A DNA stretch of 64,000 bases, from NCBI RefSeq assembly GCF_026162365.1, contig NZ_JAOANW010000015.1, positions 62,001 to 126,000 on the forward strand, written 5' to 3'. The stretch comes from Nitratireductor luteus (lineage in GTDB: Bacteria > Pseudomonadota > Alphaproteobacteria > Rhizobiales > Rhizobiaceae). The position numbers and the translations under genes are program-made. How positions within the stretch are numbered: the stretch's first letter is position 1; each line of letters begins with the position of its first letter. Of this stretch, positions 54,275-63,283 are shown in pieces. The notes below the pieces were generated by a model. That model ran no database searches, was not told where the DNA came from, and saw nothing but the letters and a program-made list of their open reading frames with translations.

Positions 54275-54692
54275 TGCTTGAAGAAATCAACCATGCGATG
54301 AAGATTCTGCTCGATGAGCGGATTTCCGGCGCGCCGGTCGGCGATGCCAGGGGACTGCTCGTCGGTGTGCTGTCCAAGAAGGATTGCCTGAGGGCGCCCT
54401 GAACGCGAACTACCACCAGGAATGGGGCGGCAGCGTCACCGACTACATGACGAGCCCCGTCGAAACATTGGAGGCAGACATCGAACTCATCCAAGCGGCG
54501 GAGCACTTCCTGTCGAGCCACTGGCGGTTTCCCGTCACGAGCGACGGGCGCCTTGCCGGTCAGATCAGCCGCGCCGACATTCTGCGGACATTGACGGTGA
54601 ACTGGCGATATACGCAGGCTTATTCCCGATGGTCGAGACACTATCGTCGATTCTGCAAGAAAGAGCGTTCGGGTGACGGGCGCTGGCGGTGA
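54274..54692 (+). pseudogene. CBS-domain protein, truncated and frameshifted
   Basis: The first frame reads MLEEINHAMKILLDERISGA, then GLLVGVLSKKDCLRAP and a stop. One base later in another frame the text resumes LNANYHQEWGGSVTDYMTSP, HFLSSHWRFPVTSDGRLAGQ and SRADILRTL. Together these are a two-CBS-domain protein broken by a single missing base near 54396. The beginning of domain 1 is also lost at the FNR/FixK-like box. CBS pairs sense adenylates. Confidence 0.75.
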
Positions 54693-54754
54693 AGAATCCC
54701 GCCATCGGCGTAGCCGCGAAGGGTGGCAAGGAAACCGCCGCAACCGCACTACTT

Positions 54755-56590
54755 TTATGCCGCGACATCCGGCGTGTGGAGCGGATCGCCAATCAAGGAA
54801 CGGAGCTCGGTTTCGTCAAGCGTCTCCGTTTCGAGCAACCGGCGAGCCGCTCGCTCAAGCAATTCGCGGCGCTCGGTGATAAGCGCTACCGCCCTGCCAA
54901 AAGCCTTCTCGATAATGTTGCGCACCTCTCCGTCGATCAAGTCGGCTGTGGCCTCACCATAGTCGCGCTCCTGCGGGAAACCGGGGAGCGGTGTGGAACT
55001 CAGAAAGGAGTGTTGGTCCTTTTCCAATGCTACATGACCAATTTTCTCCGACATGCCGTAGTGCGTCACCATCGCCCGCGCGATGTCGGTTACCCGGGCG
55101 AGGTCGTCAGCCGCGCCGGTTGACAGATGCTTGAATACGATCCACTCGGCCGCCCGGCCGCCGAGCAGTACAGCCATCTTGTTCTCCAGTTCCTCCCGGG
55201 TCATCAGAAAGCGGTCTTCCGTCGGCCGCTGGATGGTGTAGCCGAGGGCTCCCACACCACGCGGAATAATCGAAACCTTGTGAACGGGGTCTACGCCCGG
55301 CAGCGTCAGCGCGACCAGCGTGTGACCCATTTCGTGATAGGCGACAATCTCGCGCTCCTTCGGATTGAGCAGTCGATTGCGCTTTTCCAGCCCGGCCACG
55401 ATACGCTCGATCGCATTGTTGAAGTCCTCCATCGTCACGGAGTCGGCCTTTCGCCGAGTCGCCAGCAGCGTCGCCTCATTGACGAGGTTGGCAAGGTCTG
55501 CGCCGGTGAAGCCCGGTGTAAGGGCAGCCACCTTCTCCGGATCTACGTTCGCGCCAACCTTGGCTTTCCTCATATGGACCTGCAGGATCTGGATGCGACC
55601 CCGCTTGTCCGGTCGGTCGATCAACACTTGCCGGTCGAACCGGCCGGCGCGCAGGAGCGCGGGGTCGAGGATTTCGGGTCGGTTGGTGGCGGCCAGAAGC
55701 ACGACACCGGTCGACGCATCAAAGCCGTCCAGTTCGACAAGAAGCTGGTTCAGTGTCTGTTCCTTCTCGTCATGGCCGCCCATCATTGGTCCCGCACCGC
55801 GAGCCCGGCCGAGCGCGTCGAGCTCGTCGATGAAGATAATGGCGGGGGCTTTCGCGCGCGCCTGCTCGAACAGGTCGCGCACGCGGGCGGCTCCCACGCC
55901 GACGAACATCTCGACGAACTCGGAACCGGAGATCGAGAAGAATGGCACCTTTGCTTCGCCGGCCACGGCCCTGGCGATCAGCGTTTTGCCGGTACCGGGC
56001 GGTCCGAGCAACAGCACGCCCTTGGGCATACGCCCGCCCAGCCTGCCATATTCTTCCGGATTACGCAGGAACTCGATGATCTCCTGCAATTCCTCCTTCG
56101 CCTCGTCCACACCTGCCACATCTTCGAAGGTGACCTTGGTATCGGTCTCGACATAAACCTTCGCCCTGCTTTTGCCGAGCTGCAGCAGACCACTGCCCGT
56201 ACCACCGCCCATGCGCCGGATCACGAACACCCAGACGCCGACAAACAGCACCATCGGAATCACCCACGACAGGAGATCACGCAGGAATGTGCTCTCGATT
56301 TGCCCGGTGACGACGACATCGTGCTGCCGCAGCTGTTCGGCGAAGTCGGGCTCGACGCGCGTGGTGATGAACTTTGACTGACCGGCTGCAAGAGGTTGTT
56401 TGAATGTTCCCTGAACAAAGCGGTCCGACACTTGGAGTTCGGCGATCCGGCCGGCCTGCAAATGGCTCTCGAATTCGCTGTAAGGTATCTGTGCAACCTG
56501 CTGCGTGGTAGCGAATAGGTACTGGATCAACATCAGTCCAATAAAGGCCGCGAGCCAGTACCAGATGTTGAACTGTATCTTATTGTTCAT
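54755..56590 (-). CDS. ftsH: FtsH-family membrane AAA protease
   Basis: A 611-residue FtsH. Two N-terminal membrane helices (about residues 10-27 and 103-124) enclose a periplasmic domain. Walker A is GPPGTGKT (196-203), Walker B is [10 protein letters not shown], and the SRH is around [20 protein letters not shown]. The zinc protease motif HEMGH is at 419-423. It degrades membrane and regulatory proteins. In this setting it is probably an accessory copy rather than the housekeeping one; that is inference. Confidence 0.93.
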   Translation of the reverse strand: MNNKIQFNIWYWLAAFIGLMLIQYLFATTQQVAQIPYSEFESHLQAGRIAELQVSDRFVQGTFKQPLAAGQSKFITTRVEPDFAEQLRQHDVVVTGQIESTFLRDLLSWVIPMVLFVGVWVFVIRRMGGGTGSGLLQLGKSRAKVYVETDTKVTFEDVAGVDEAKEELQEIIEFLRNPEEYGRLGGRMPKGVLLLGPPGTGKTLIARAVAGEAKVPFFSISGSEFVEMFVGVGAARVRDLFEQARAKAPAIIFIDELDALGRARGAGPMMGGHDEKEQTLNQLLVELDGFDASTGVVLLAATNRPEILDPALLRAGRFDRQVLIDRPDKRGRIQILQVHMRKAKVGANVDPEKVAALTPGFTGADLANLVNEATLLATRRKADSVTMEDFNNAIERIVAGLEKRNRLLNPKEREIVAYHEMGHTLVALTLPGVDPVHKVSIIPRGVGALGYTIQRPTEDRFLMTREELENKMAVLLGGRAAEWIVFKHLSTGAADDLARVTDIARAMVTHYGMSEKIGHVALEKDQHSFLSSTPLPGFPQERDYGEATADLIDGEVRNIIEKAFGRAVALITERRELLERAARRLLETETLDETELRSLIGDPLHTPDVAA

Positions 56591-56749
56591 CTTTTCGAAC
56601 TCTTCACCAAACGGGTTAGAAGTCCCGGCAATCGCGACCGGAAATCTTCACCTAGGCCCAGCCGTCTCTTTCAATCCTGTCTATACGCTGAGGTCAGACG
56701 GTGAATTGCGCCATATCAATTTCATGAGGCTCCCCGCATCATCTCAAGC

Positions 56750-56930
56750 TTGCTTGAGGAGTTGATCGGTTCAGAGCACCACCGACACACTTGCTGGGAA
56801 TGTGTTGAGACCTGCGGAGACTGCGCCGAACGATTGCGTGCGCATTAGCGACATGGATGAATGTGTGGCAGCGTGCCGGCTCTACGCAGAATCGCAGCCA
56901 AGTGGCTGCCTGAGGATCTGGTGGGCCGGG
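56750..56930 (+). pseudogene. Four-helix-bundle copper-binding protein (DUF326/Csp-like) remnant
   Basis: The frame LEELIGSEHHRHTCWECVET, then CGDCAERLRAH and a stop is followed, one base shifted, by MDECVAACRLYAESQPSGC. The CxxC-x3-C-x2-C pattern and the CxxxC-R-L core match cysteine-rich copper-storage four-helix-bundle proteins. It is broken by a stop and a shift, and one cysteine is replaced by Tyr. It precedes the CopB gene by about 300 bases. The remaining 650 bases between ftsH and copB show nothing else. Confidence 0.6.
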
Positions 56931-57237
56931 GATTCATGGATTTGCGCGTTTCTACCGGTCGGAGGTCCGCTTGCGCGAGATCAATTCCCGTCGCCCAGAG
57001 TCGGGTAGAGTAGCTTTGTCGATTGGCAGGGAAGAAAACTCTCGACCTTCCAATTGCAGGAAGCTTCAGTTCCCAGAATATGAGGAAAGGCAAGGCTTGC
57101 TTCTGGCTATTTTCTGCTGATCAACGTCGCGGATTCGCGGGCTCGGATAGCTGTCGACTTGCAGACCGGGCGTGTAATTGCCGACGGGTGAAGATAGCTA
57201 CCAGACTAGCCTTGGTAGCCGAGGCAAGGGGAGACGA

Positions 57238-59331
57238 ATGCAGGATGCCGATCACCACGCCGCAAGGCAGAACGCTCACCACGGACAGCACGCCGAGGCG
57301 CCCCTAACTGGCGACCGAAATCCTGACAGGGGCTCCGGCTCGGATCATGGGGTGCATGCCGGGCATGCCGATCATTCGGCCATGGTGGAAGACTTTCGCC
57401 GCAGATTCTGGGTGGCGCTGGCGCTGACGCCGCCGATCCTCATCCTATCGCCGATGATCCAGCACTGGCTGGGGTTGAGCGATATTCTGGCCTTCCCCGG
57501 TAGCGAGTTGCTGCTCTTCCTCCTGTCCAGCATCGTCTATTTCTACGGCGGTTGGCCCTTCATCAGCGGGTTTTCCTCGGAGCTGAAGGCCGGCAAGCCC
57601 GGCATGATGACGCTGATCGCGCTGGCGATCTCGGTCGCCTACTTCTATTCGGCGGCCGTGACGTTCGGGCTGCCCGGCATGTCCTTCTATTGGGAGCTTG
57701 CCACCCTTATCGCCATCATGCTGCTCGGTCACTGGCTGGAAATGCGCTCCGTTATGGGCGCCTCGCGGGCGTTGGAGGAACTGGTCAGGCTTCTCCCTGA
57801 CACGGCGCTGCGGCTCGATGCCGAGGGCAACAGTCATGAGGTGGCGATCTCCGCACTTGCGCCCGGAGACCGTGTACTCGTCCGACCAGGCGCGAAAGTC
57901 CCGGTCGACGGCCGCGTCGCCGAGGGCGAAACCTCTTTCAACGAGTCGATGCTAACGGGCGAGTCGCGCCCGGTTTCCAAGAAGCCGGGAGACAGCGCGA
58001 TCGGCGGTGCGATCAACGGCGCGGGCGCCGTGACGATCGAGGTGACGGCGACGGGAAGCAGCACATATCTCGCGCAGGTCATCGACATGGTGAAGCAGGC
58101 GCAGGCCAGCCGCTCACGCACGCAAGACATCGCCAATCGCGCCGCGGGCTGGCTCACCTATGTCGCGCTGATCGTCGGCTTCGGCTCATTGGCCTTCTGG
58201 ATGATGGCCGGCGAGACCTGGGAATTCGCGATTGAGCGCATGGTCACCGTGATGGTGATCGCCTGTCCGCACGCGCTCGGCCTGGCGGTCCCACTCGTCG
58301 TCGCCGTCAGCACCTCGCTCAGCGCCGGAAATGGGCTTCTCATCCGCGACCGCGCTGCCTTCGAGCGTGCGCGCAATCTCAACGCCGCCGTCTTCGACAA
58401 AACGGGAACGCTGACCGAGGGCAGGTTCGGCGTCAGCGATATCGTCATGCTGTCGGGCGAAGACGAGACGGATGCGCTGCGGCTCGCCGCTTCAGCGGAA
58501 AGCCAGTCGGAGCACCCGATCGCCCAGGGTATCGTGGCGGCCGCAAAAGAGCGGTGCCTCGCCTTTCCGAAGCCCGACAGCGTCCGCAACATTACCGGCG
58601 AAGGCATCGTTGCCGCGGTCCAGGGTGAGGAGTTCAGCATCGTCAGCCCAGGCCGTCTCGCACGGCAGGGTAAACTGATCGCCCACCCGCGCCTGAAGCA
58701 GCTCGAGGAGCAAGGAAAGACTGTGGTCGTTCTGGTCAGGGCCGGCGAACCGCAGGCTCTGTTTGCGCTGGCCGACATCGTGCGGCCGGAATCGCGGGAG
58801 GCGGTGGCGCAGCTCAAGCAACTGGGCATCAGCCCGATCATGCTGACGGGCGACGCCGAGGGCGTAGCACGCTCGGTCTCCGCAGAGCTCGGCATCGACG
58901 AGTACTTCGCCGAGGTGCTGCCGGATCAGAAGGCCGCCAAGATCAGCGCACTCCAGGACAGAGGCCTGCGGGTGGCGATGGTGGGCGACGGCGTCAACGA
59001 TGCGCCGGCCCTTGTACAGGCCGATCTCGGCGTGGCCATCGGCGCAGGCACGGACGTCGCCGTGGAGTCGGCCGACGTCGTTCTTGTCCGCAGCGATCCG
59101 CGCGACGTGGCCGCCATCCTCAGCCTGTCGCGGGCGACCTACCGCAAGATGGTGCAGAACCTGATCTGGGCGACCGGCTACAACGCGATCGCCATTCCCA
59201 TGGCGGCGGGCATCACTTTCGGGACGGGCTTCTTGATGACGCCCGCCATCGGCGCCGTCTTCATGTCGGCCAGCACCATCATCGTCGCCATCAACGCCCA
59301 ATTGTTACGGCTTTACGGACGAGGAAAGTAG
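57238..59331 (+). CDS. copB: Copper-translocating P-type ATPase, CopB type (P1B-3)
   Basis: A 697-residue heavy-metal ATPase. The histidine-rich N-terminus (HH at residues 6-7, HHGQH at 14-18, DHGVHAGHADH at 36-46) replaces a CxxC domain. The TM6 motif is CPH (343-345), the P1B-3 signature. The phosphorylation site is Asp387 in DKTGTLTEG, TGES is at 240-243, and GDGVNDAPAL is in the hinge. It exports copper from the cytoplasm. ATG 57238 follows AAGGGGA. A broken copper-binding gene lies upstream. Confidence 0.92.
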   Translation: MQDADHHAARQNAHHGQHAEAPLTGDRNPDRGSGSDHGVHAGHADHSAMVEDFRRRFWVALALTPPILILSPMIQHWLGLSDILAFPGSELLLFLLSSIVYFYGGWPFISGFSSELKAGKPGMMTLIALAISVAYFYSAAVTFGLPGMSFYWELATLIAIMLLGHWLEMRSVMGASRALEELVRLLPDTALRLDAEGNSHEVAISALAPGDRVLVRPGAKVPVDGRVAEGETSFNESMLTGESRPVSKKPGDSAIGGAINGAGAVTIEVTATGSSTYLAQVIDMVKQAQASRSRTQDIANRAAGWLTYVALIVGFGSLAFWMMAGETWEFAIERMVTVMVIACPHALGLAVPLVVAVSTSLSAGNGLLIRDRAAFERARNLNAAVFDKTGTLTEGRFGVSDIVMLSGEDETDALRLAASAESQSEHPIAQGIVAAAKERCLAFPKPDSVRNITGEGIVAAVQGEEFSIVSPGRLARQGKLIAHPRLKQLEEQGKTVVVLVRAGEPQALFALADIVRPESREAVAQLKQLGISPIMLTGDAEGVARSVSAELGIDEYFAEVLPDQKAAKISALQDRGLRVAMVGDGVNDAPALVQADLGVAIGAGTDVAVESADVVLVRSDPRDVAAILSLSRATYRKMVQNLIWATGYNAIAIPMAAGITFGTGFLMTPAIGAVFMSASTIIVAINAQLLRLYGRGK

Positions 59332-59356
59332 GCGGCTTTATTTTCGGCCCCATGGC

Positions 59357-59370
59357 TTGATCCACATCAT
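59357..59370. promoter_or_regulatory. FNR/FixK-like box variant after copB
   Basis: TTGATCCACATCAT differs from TTGAY-N4-RTCAA at the last base only. It is 25 bases past the copB stop. Confidence 0.4.
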
Positions 59371-59498
59371 GGATGGGTCGCCATGGGCGTGGCAGCATTA
59401 ATGAAGCCCACTGCGCGAGGGAAGGGAAGACATACGCCTTCTGCACGCCAATAGAAGCAAAAAAACGCCCTCTGCGGCTCCAATTCGTCTCCGCAGCG

Positions 59499-59747
59499 AT
59501 GCATCGGCTGATGATCGCTTTCCTCTTGGCGGCGTCGATGATCCTTATCGATAGCTTCCACGCCCATGCCGGAAACTCTTCTGCAGGCCTGCACACTGCC
59601 GAAACCCATGACATCTTCCTCGGCACAGGCATCGCTCTAACCGTCGGCTTCGGCGATACCGGCGCGGTCGGCACCAGATTCGCCGAAATCCTCGCGCGAA
59701 GCGGGTCTCTTCGGTGGCCGCAACCCGCAAAAGGCACACGAGGTTGA
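59499..59747 (+). CDS. Hypothetical, possibly secreted small protein
   Basis: An 82-residue frame. MHRLMIAFLLAASMILIDSF resembles a signal peptide ending at AHA. The rest (ETHDIFLGTGIALTVGFGDT) is not recognised. No good ribosome site precedes it, and codon phase changes soon after, so it may be a remnant. Confidence 0.25.
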   Translation: MHRLMIAFLLAASMILIDSFHAHAGNSSAGLHTAETHDIFLGTGIALTVGFGDTGAVGTRFAEILARSGSLRWPQPAKGTRG

Positions 59748-59861
59748 CGCTCCCCTGGATCCCACAGTCGTCAAGACGATCGAAGGACTTGCCCGCAAGG
59801 TGGCGTGCCGCGGCGTGAAGGTCTATCCAACCAGCACCGCGCACCGGATGCGCCCGCCCCG

Positions 59862-60026
59862 CTAGGCATTTTGTTCGCGGATGGGACGGTCCTCGTCGAC
59901 GAGGATGCGCGCAGCCGCGCCGTCGAGGTCTTCATACTGCCCGTCGCGCAACGACCAGAGGAAGGCGACGAGGGCGGCTATGCCCATGAGGATGGCGAGC
60001 GGGACGAGCCAGACGAGATAACTCAT
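59862..60026 (-). CDS. ccoS: cbb3-type oxidase assembly protein CcoS
   Basis: A 54-residue protein: [20 protein letters not shown] is one membrane helix, then [20 protein letters not shown], the typical CcoS/FixS sequence (xWSxxxGQYxDLxGxAxRIL). It helps insert cofactors into cbb3 oxidase. The ATG overlaps the ccoI stop by four bases (ATGA). It is the last gene of the cluster. Confidence 0.93.
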   Translation of the reverse strand: MSYLVWLVPLAILMGIAALVAFLWSLRDGQYEDLDGAAARILVDEDRPIREQNA

Positions 60027-62266
60027 GAGGCAACCTCCTCCAGTTTCGGTGCACGCTGTTCACTCGGCCTCAGCGTCGGCTCTCCCCCGCGTAGCCTGAG
60101 GGCGTTGGCGACGACGAGGATCGAGGAGGAAGACATGGCGATGGCGGCGATCAGCGGGGTGAGGTGGCCGGCCAGCGCCAGCGGCAGGACGGCCATGTTA
60201 TAGACCACCGCAAGCGCCAGGTTCTGGCGGACCAGCACCGCCGCGCGCCGGGCCGTCGCCAGTGCCGTCGGCACGGCGCTCAGTGCCCCGGTGAAGAAGA
60301 CCATGTCGGCGGCGTTGCGCCCCACCTCCGCGGCGCTGCCCGGAGCCATGGAGACATGCGCGGCGGCAAGTGCCGGCGCATCGTTCAAACCGTCGCCGAC
60401 CATCAGCACGGTGCGGCCCTGCCTGCGCAGTTCTTCCAGCCGTGCCACCTTGTCCGCCGGCAGCATCGCGGCCCGGTAGGTTTCGATGCGGAGATGGTGC
60501 GCGGCGGCCGCGACTGCCTGCGCGCCGTCGCCCGACACGATCTCCACGGCGATGCCGTGCTCCAGGAGGGCGTGGACGGCGCCTTTCGCGTCGGCGCGCG
60601 GCGTTTCGGTGAAGGAGAACGTCCCGAGGGGAGCACCGTCGCGCGACAGGGCACTCATGCTCCGTTCGCTTGCAGAGGTGGTCTCCGCGCACGCCCAGGA
60701 GGGACGGCCGAGGCGGTAGAGTGCGCCGCCGATCCGTCCCTCGATCCCGAGGCCCGGCTGCTCGGCGAAGTCTTCCACCATGAGGTCTTCGCCGGCCTGA
60801 TCGAGCCGCGCGACGGCGCGCGCGGCGGGGTGGCGGGAGCGGGCCGCAAGGGCCGCTGCGGTTGCCAGGTCGCGCTTAGGCACGGTGGAGGCGGCGACGC
60901 GCAGGTCGCCGAGCGTCAGTGTTCCGGTCTTGTCGAAAACGGCCGTGTCGATTTCGGCCAGCCGCTCCAGCGCGCTGCCGTCCTTGAGCGCGATGCCGCG
61001 CTCGAAGAGCCGACGCGCGGCCATTACCTGCACCATCGGCACGGCGAGCCCCAGGGCACAGGGGCAGGTGATGATCAGAACCGAGACGGCCACGGTGAGC
61101 GCGCGGTGCCAGTCGCCCGTGGCCGCCATCCAGCCGATGAAGGCGGCAAGCGCCAGCGTGTGGATGACCGGCGAGTAGAGGCTCGCCGCGCGGTCGGCGA
61201 TCCGCCGGTAGCGCGAGTGGCCGGCCTCGGCCGCTTCCATCATGCGCATCATCTCGGCAAGGAACGAATCCTCTGCTTTCCGCTCGGCGCGGAGGGTCAG
61301 TGAGGCGTTCAAGTTCAGCATGCCGGCGCTGACGGTATCGCCCGCGCCGACGGCCACGGGCGCGGCCTCGCCGGTGACGAGCTGGGCGTCCAGCTCGCCG
61401 CTGCCATGCATGACGGTTCCGTCGAGCGGGATGCGCTCGCCCGGGGCGACGAGCAGCGTCTCGCCCGGCACGATCGCCCGGACCTCCTTGTAGTCGCGTA
61501 CGCCGTCGGCCGACACGGTCACCGCCCCGCGCGGCATGATGCGCGCCAGCCCGACGATGGCGGTTCTGGCCCTGCGGCGCATCATGTGGTCGAGCGTGCG
61601 GCCGATGAGGAGGAAGAAGGTGAGCGAGACCACGGCATCAAAATAGGCATGCGGCTCGTTCCGAAATGTATCGTGCAGGCTGAGTGCCAGCGTGAGCAGG
61701 ATGCCGACGGAGATCGGCACGTCCATGTTGGTGCGCCGCGCCTTGAGCGCAGACCACGCGGAGGCGAAGAAGATGCGGCCGGAATAGGCGATGGCCGGCA
61801 GCGCCAGCAGCGCCGAGACCATGTGGAAAGCCTGGCGCGTCTCCGCATCCGCGCCCGACCAGACGGAGACCGAAAGCAGCATGATGTTCATCGCTGCGAA
61901 ACCCGCCACCGCCGTGGCGCGCAGGAGGCGGCCGAATTCGGGATCGTCCTCCGATTGGTCGTGCGTATAAAGGGCGGCGTCGTAGCCCGCCCGCGCCAAC
62001 GCATCGAAGAAAGGCGGCACCGGGCCGTCCTTGCGCCATTGCACCGCAACCCGGCGGGTGGAGAGGTTGAGCCTTGCGGCCTCCACGCCGGGCAGCGCCA
62101 GGAGCGCCTTCTCAATCGCACGGATACAGGCGCCGCAATGGGCCGCCGGCACGGTGAGATCCGTCTGCATCAGCGTTTCGGACAGCGTGCGGCTTGCAAG
62201 GCGCACCTCCTCTTCGGCGGGCCGGCCCGCCGGCGCAACGTCGGCTCCAGGGGCGCAGCAGCCCAC
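60023..62266 (-). CDS. ccoI: Copper-transporting P-type ATPase CcoI/FixI for cbb3 oxidase
   Basis: A 747-residue ATPase. The start [10 protein letters not shown] fits the MxCCAxG opening of FixI proteins and has GGAG eight bases upstream, so GTG 62266 is chosen over an earlier ATG. It has a heavy-metal CGAC at 44-47, CPC at 401-403, phosphorylation Asp445 in DKTGTLTLG, and [10 protein letters not shown]. It supplies copper to the binuclear centre of cbb3 oxidase. The gene begins four bases after the DUF2189 stop and overlaps ccoS. Confidence 0.93.
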   Translation of the reverse strand: MGCCAPGADVAPAGRPAEEEVRLASRTLSETLMQTDLTVPAAHCGACIRAIEKALLALPGVEAARLNLSTRRVAVQWRKDGPVPPFFDALARAGYDAALYTHDQSEDDPEFGRLLRATAVAGFAAMNIMLLSVSVWSGADAETRQAFHMVSALLALPAIAYSGRIFFASAWSALKARRTNMDVPISVGILLTLALSLHDTFRNEPHAYFDAVVSLTFFLLIGRTLDHMMRRRARTAIVGLARIMPRGAVTVSADGVRDYKEVRAIVPGETLLVAPGERIPLDGTVMHGSGELDAQLVTGEAAPVAVGAGDTVSAGMLNLNASLTLRAERKAEDSFLAEMMRMMEAAEAGHSRYRRIADRAASLYSPVIHTLALAAFIGWMAATGDWHRALTVAVSVLIITCPCALGLAVPMVQVMAARRLFERGIALKDGSALERLAEIDTAVFDKTGTLTLGDLRVAASTVPKRDLATAAALAARSRHPAARAVARLDQAGEDLMVEDFAEQPGLGIEGRIGGALYRLGRPSWACAETTSASERSMSALSRDGAPLGTFSFTETPRADAKGAVHALLEHGIAVEIVSGDGAQAVAAAAHHLRIETYRAAMLPADKVARLEELRRQGRTVLMVGDGLNDAPALAAAHVSMAPGSAAEVGRNAADMVFFTGALSAVPTALATARRAAVLVRQNLALAVVYNMAVLPLALAGHLTPLIAAIAMSSSSILVVANALRLRGGEPTLRPSEQRAPKLEEVAS

Positions 62267-62270
62267 GGTC

Positions 62271-63062
62271 TCAGCTCCGGGCGATGGTGGTGTAGGCATG
62301 CCAGGTGGCATGGCCCAGAAGCGGGAAGATGATCACGAGGCCGAGAAGCCCGGTGGCGATGGCGACGAGGAAGAAGGCCAGCACGATGCCGCCCCACATG
62401 AGCATGACGGGCAGGTTGTTCCACACCAGCGCCATGCTGGTGCCCATGGCCGTCAGCGCGTCGGTGGAGCGATCAACCATCATGGGAATGGCGAAGACGC
62501 TGATGGCGAAGGAAAAGGCGGCAAAGAGCCCACCGACAACGGTGCCGGTGAGAAGCATCGCCCAGCCAATGGGCGTCAAAATGAGCATCGGCATGATCTG
62601 GTCGAGGCCGGGGAAGGGCCGCAGGCCGAAAAAGAGCGCATAGATGAGGACGGCCGCGCGCATCCAGAACACCATGAGCAAGGCCAGGATCAGCCCGACG
62701 AAGAAGATCTGCCCACCGGAGCGCACTGGAATGAAGAGCACGTGCCCGAGGCCGAGCGGCTCGTCCGCCGCCAGCCTGCGGCTTTTCTCATAGGTGCCGA
62801 TGGCGATCAGCGGGCCGACGATCATGAAACCGGAGAGCGCGGGAAACAGGATGTGGTCCCAGCCGGCGGCGAACATCACCGCCACGGTGAGCGCCGACAG
62901 GGTGAGCACGCCGAAACCGTAGACGAGACTCAGGCCCGGCCGCGTGATGAAATCGCGCCAGCCGGCGCCCAGCCAGCGAAACGCTTCGGAGGGCGGCAGG
63001 TCGCGGCTGCGGATGGCCGGTGCTGCGGCCTCGACGTTGCTTGCGTGGATGTCGTTCGCCAT
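62271..63062 (-). CDS. DUF2189-family membrane protein
   Basis: A 263-residue protein with six or so membrane helices: [20 protein letters not shown] near residue 45, then pairs to the C-terminus ([20 protein letters not shown]). The opening [20 protein letters not shown] is the DUF2189 start. The function is unknown. It occupies the position where ccoH (fixH) is usual in cbb3 clusters. ATG 63062 is used; a GTG seven codons earlier is possible. Confidence 0.85.
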   Translation of the reverse strand: MANDIHASNVEAAAPAIRSRDLPPSEAFRWLGAGWRDFITRPGLSLVYGFGVLTLSALTVAVMFAAGWDHILFPALSGFMIVGPLIAIGTYEKSRRLAADEPLGLGHVLFIPVRSGGQIFFVGLILALLMVFWMRAAVLIYALFFGLRPFPGLDQIMPMLILTPIGWAMLLTGTVVGGLFAAFSFAISVFAIPMMVDRSTDALTAMGTSMALVWNNLPVMLMWGGIVLAFFLVAIATGLLGLVIIFPLLGHATWHAYTTIARS

Positions 63063-63085
63063 GGTTCTTGCTCTCTTTCCCACCT

Positions 63086-63283
63086 TCAGCAGGCGGACTT
63101 CGCCGCGCGGAACTCACCGGGCCGCGTCTCGTCCGGCATCCTGATATGGTCGACGCAATCCGGCCGAGCCTCGAACGCCACATAAAGCAGGTGCGCGTTG
63201 GCGCCGACGACGAGGAGGAGGGCGGCGACCGCCCCGCCCAGCACCCAGAACCGCGTCCCCAGGCGGTGCACAACCGCCCTCAT
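63086..63283 (-). CDS. Small membrane protein in the cbb3 cluster
   Basis: A 65-residue protein: MRAVVHRLGTRFWVLGGAVA, with one membrane helix about residues 12-34, then VAFEARPDCVDHIRMPDETR and a C-terminal AKSAC. The start overlaps the ccoP stop by four bases, so it is translated with it. I do not recognise the family by name; it may take part in assembly or be a small oxidase subunit. Confidence 0.75.
   Translation of the reverse strand: MRAVVHRLGTRFWVLGGAVAALLLVVGANAHLLYVAFEARPDCVDHIRMPDETRPGEFRAAKSAC

Larger units (their letters stand above)
59332..59861. other. Stretch between copB and ccoS
   Basis: About 530 bases with one weak candidate frame (59499-59747) and an FNR/FixK-like box variant at 59357. 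The frame after 59747 (LDPTVVKTIEGLARKV) looks protein-like too but is in a different phase, so a decayed gene is possible. Confidence 0.4.

Noticed and set aside
55127-56377. A 416-codon rightward frame opposite ftsH
   Set aside because: It is antisense to the conserved AAA protease with no domain of its own.
57112-57125. TGCTGATCAACGTC as another FNR/FixK-like box
   Set aside because: Only one half-site is present; the TTGA half is missing at the required spacing.
60164-63185. Rightward frames of 300-380 codons opposite ccoI and DUF2189 genes
   Set aside because: These are shadows. They are dominated by Arg, Gly, Asp and His and include long hydrophilic repeats typical of antisense high-GC frames.
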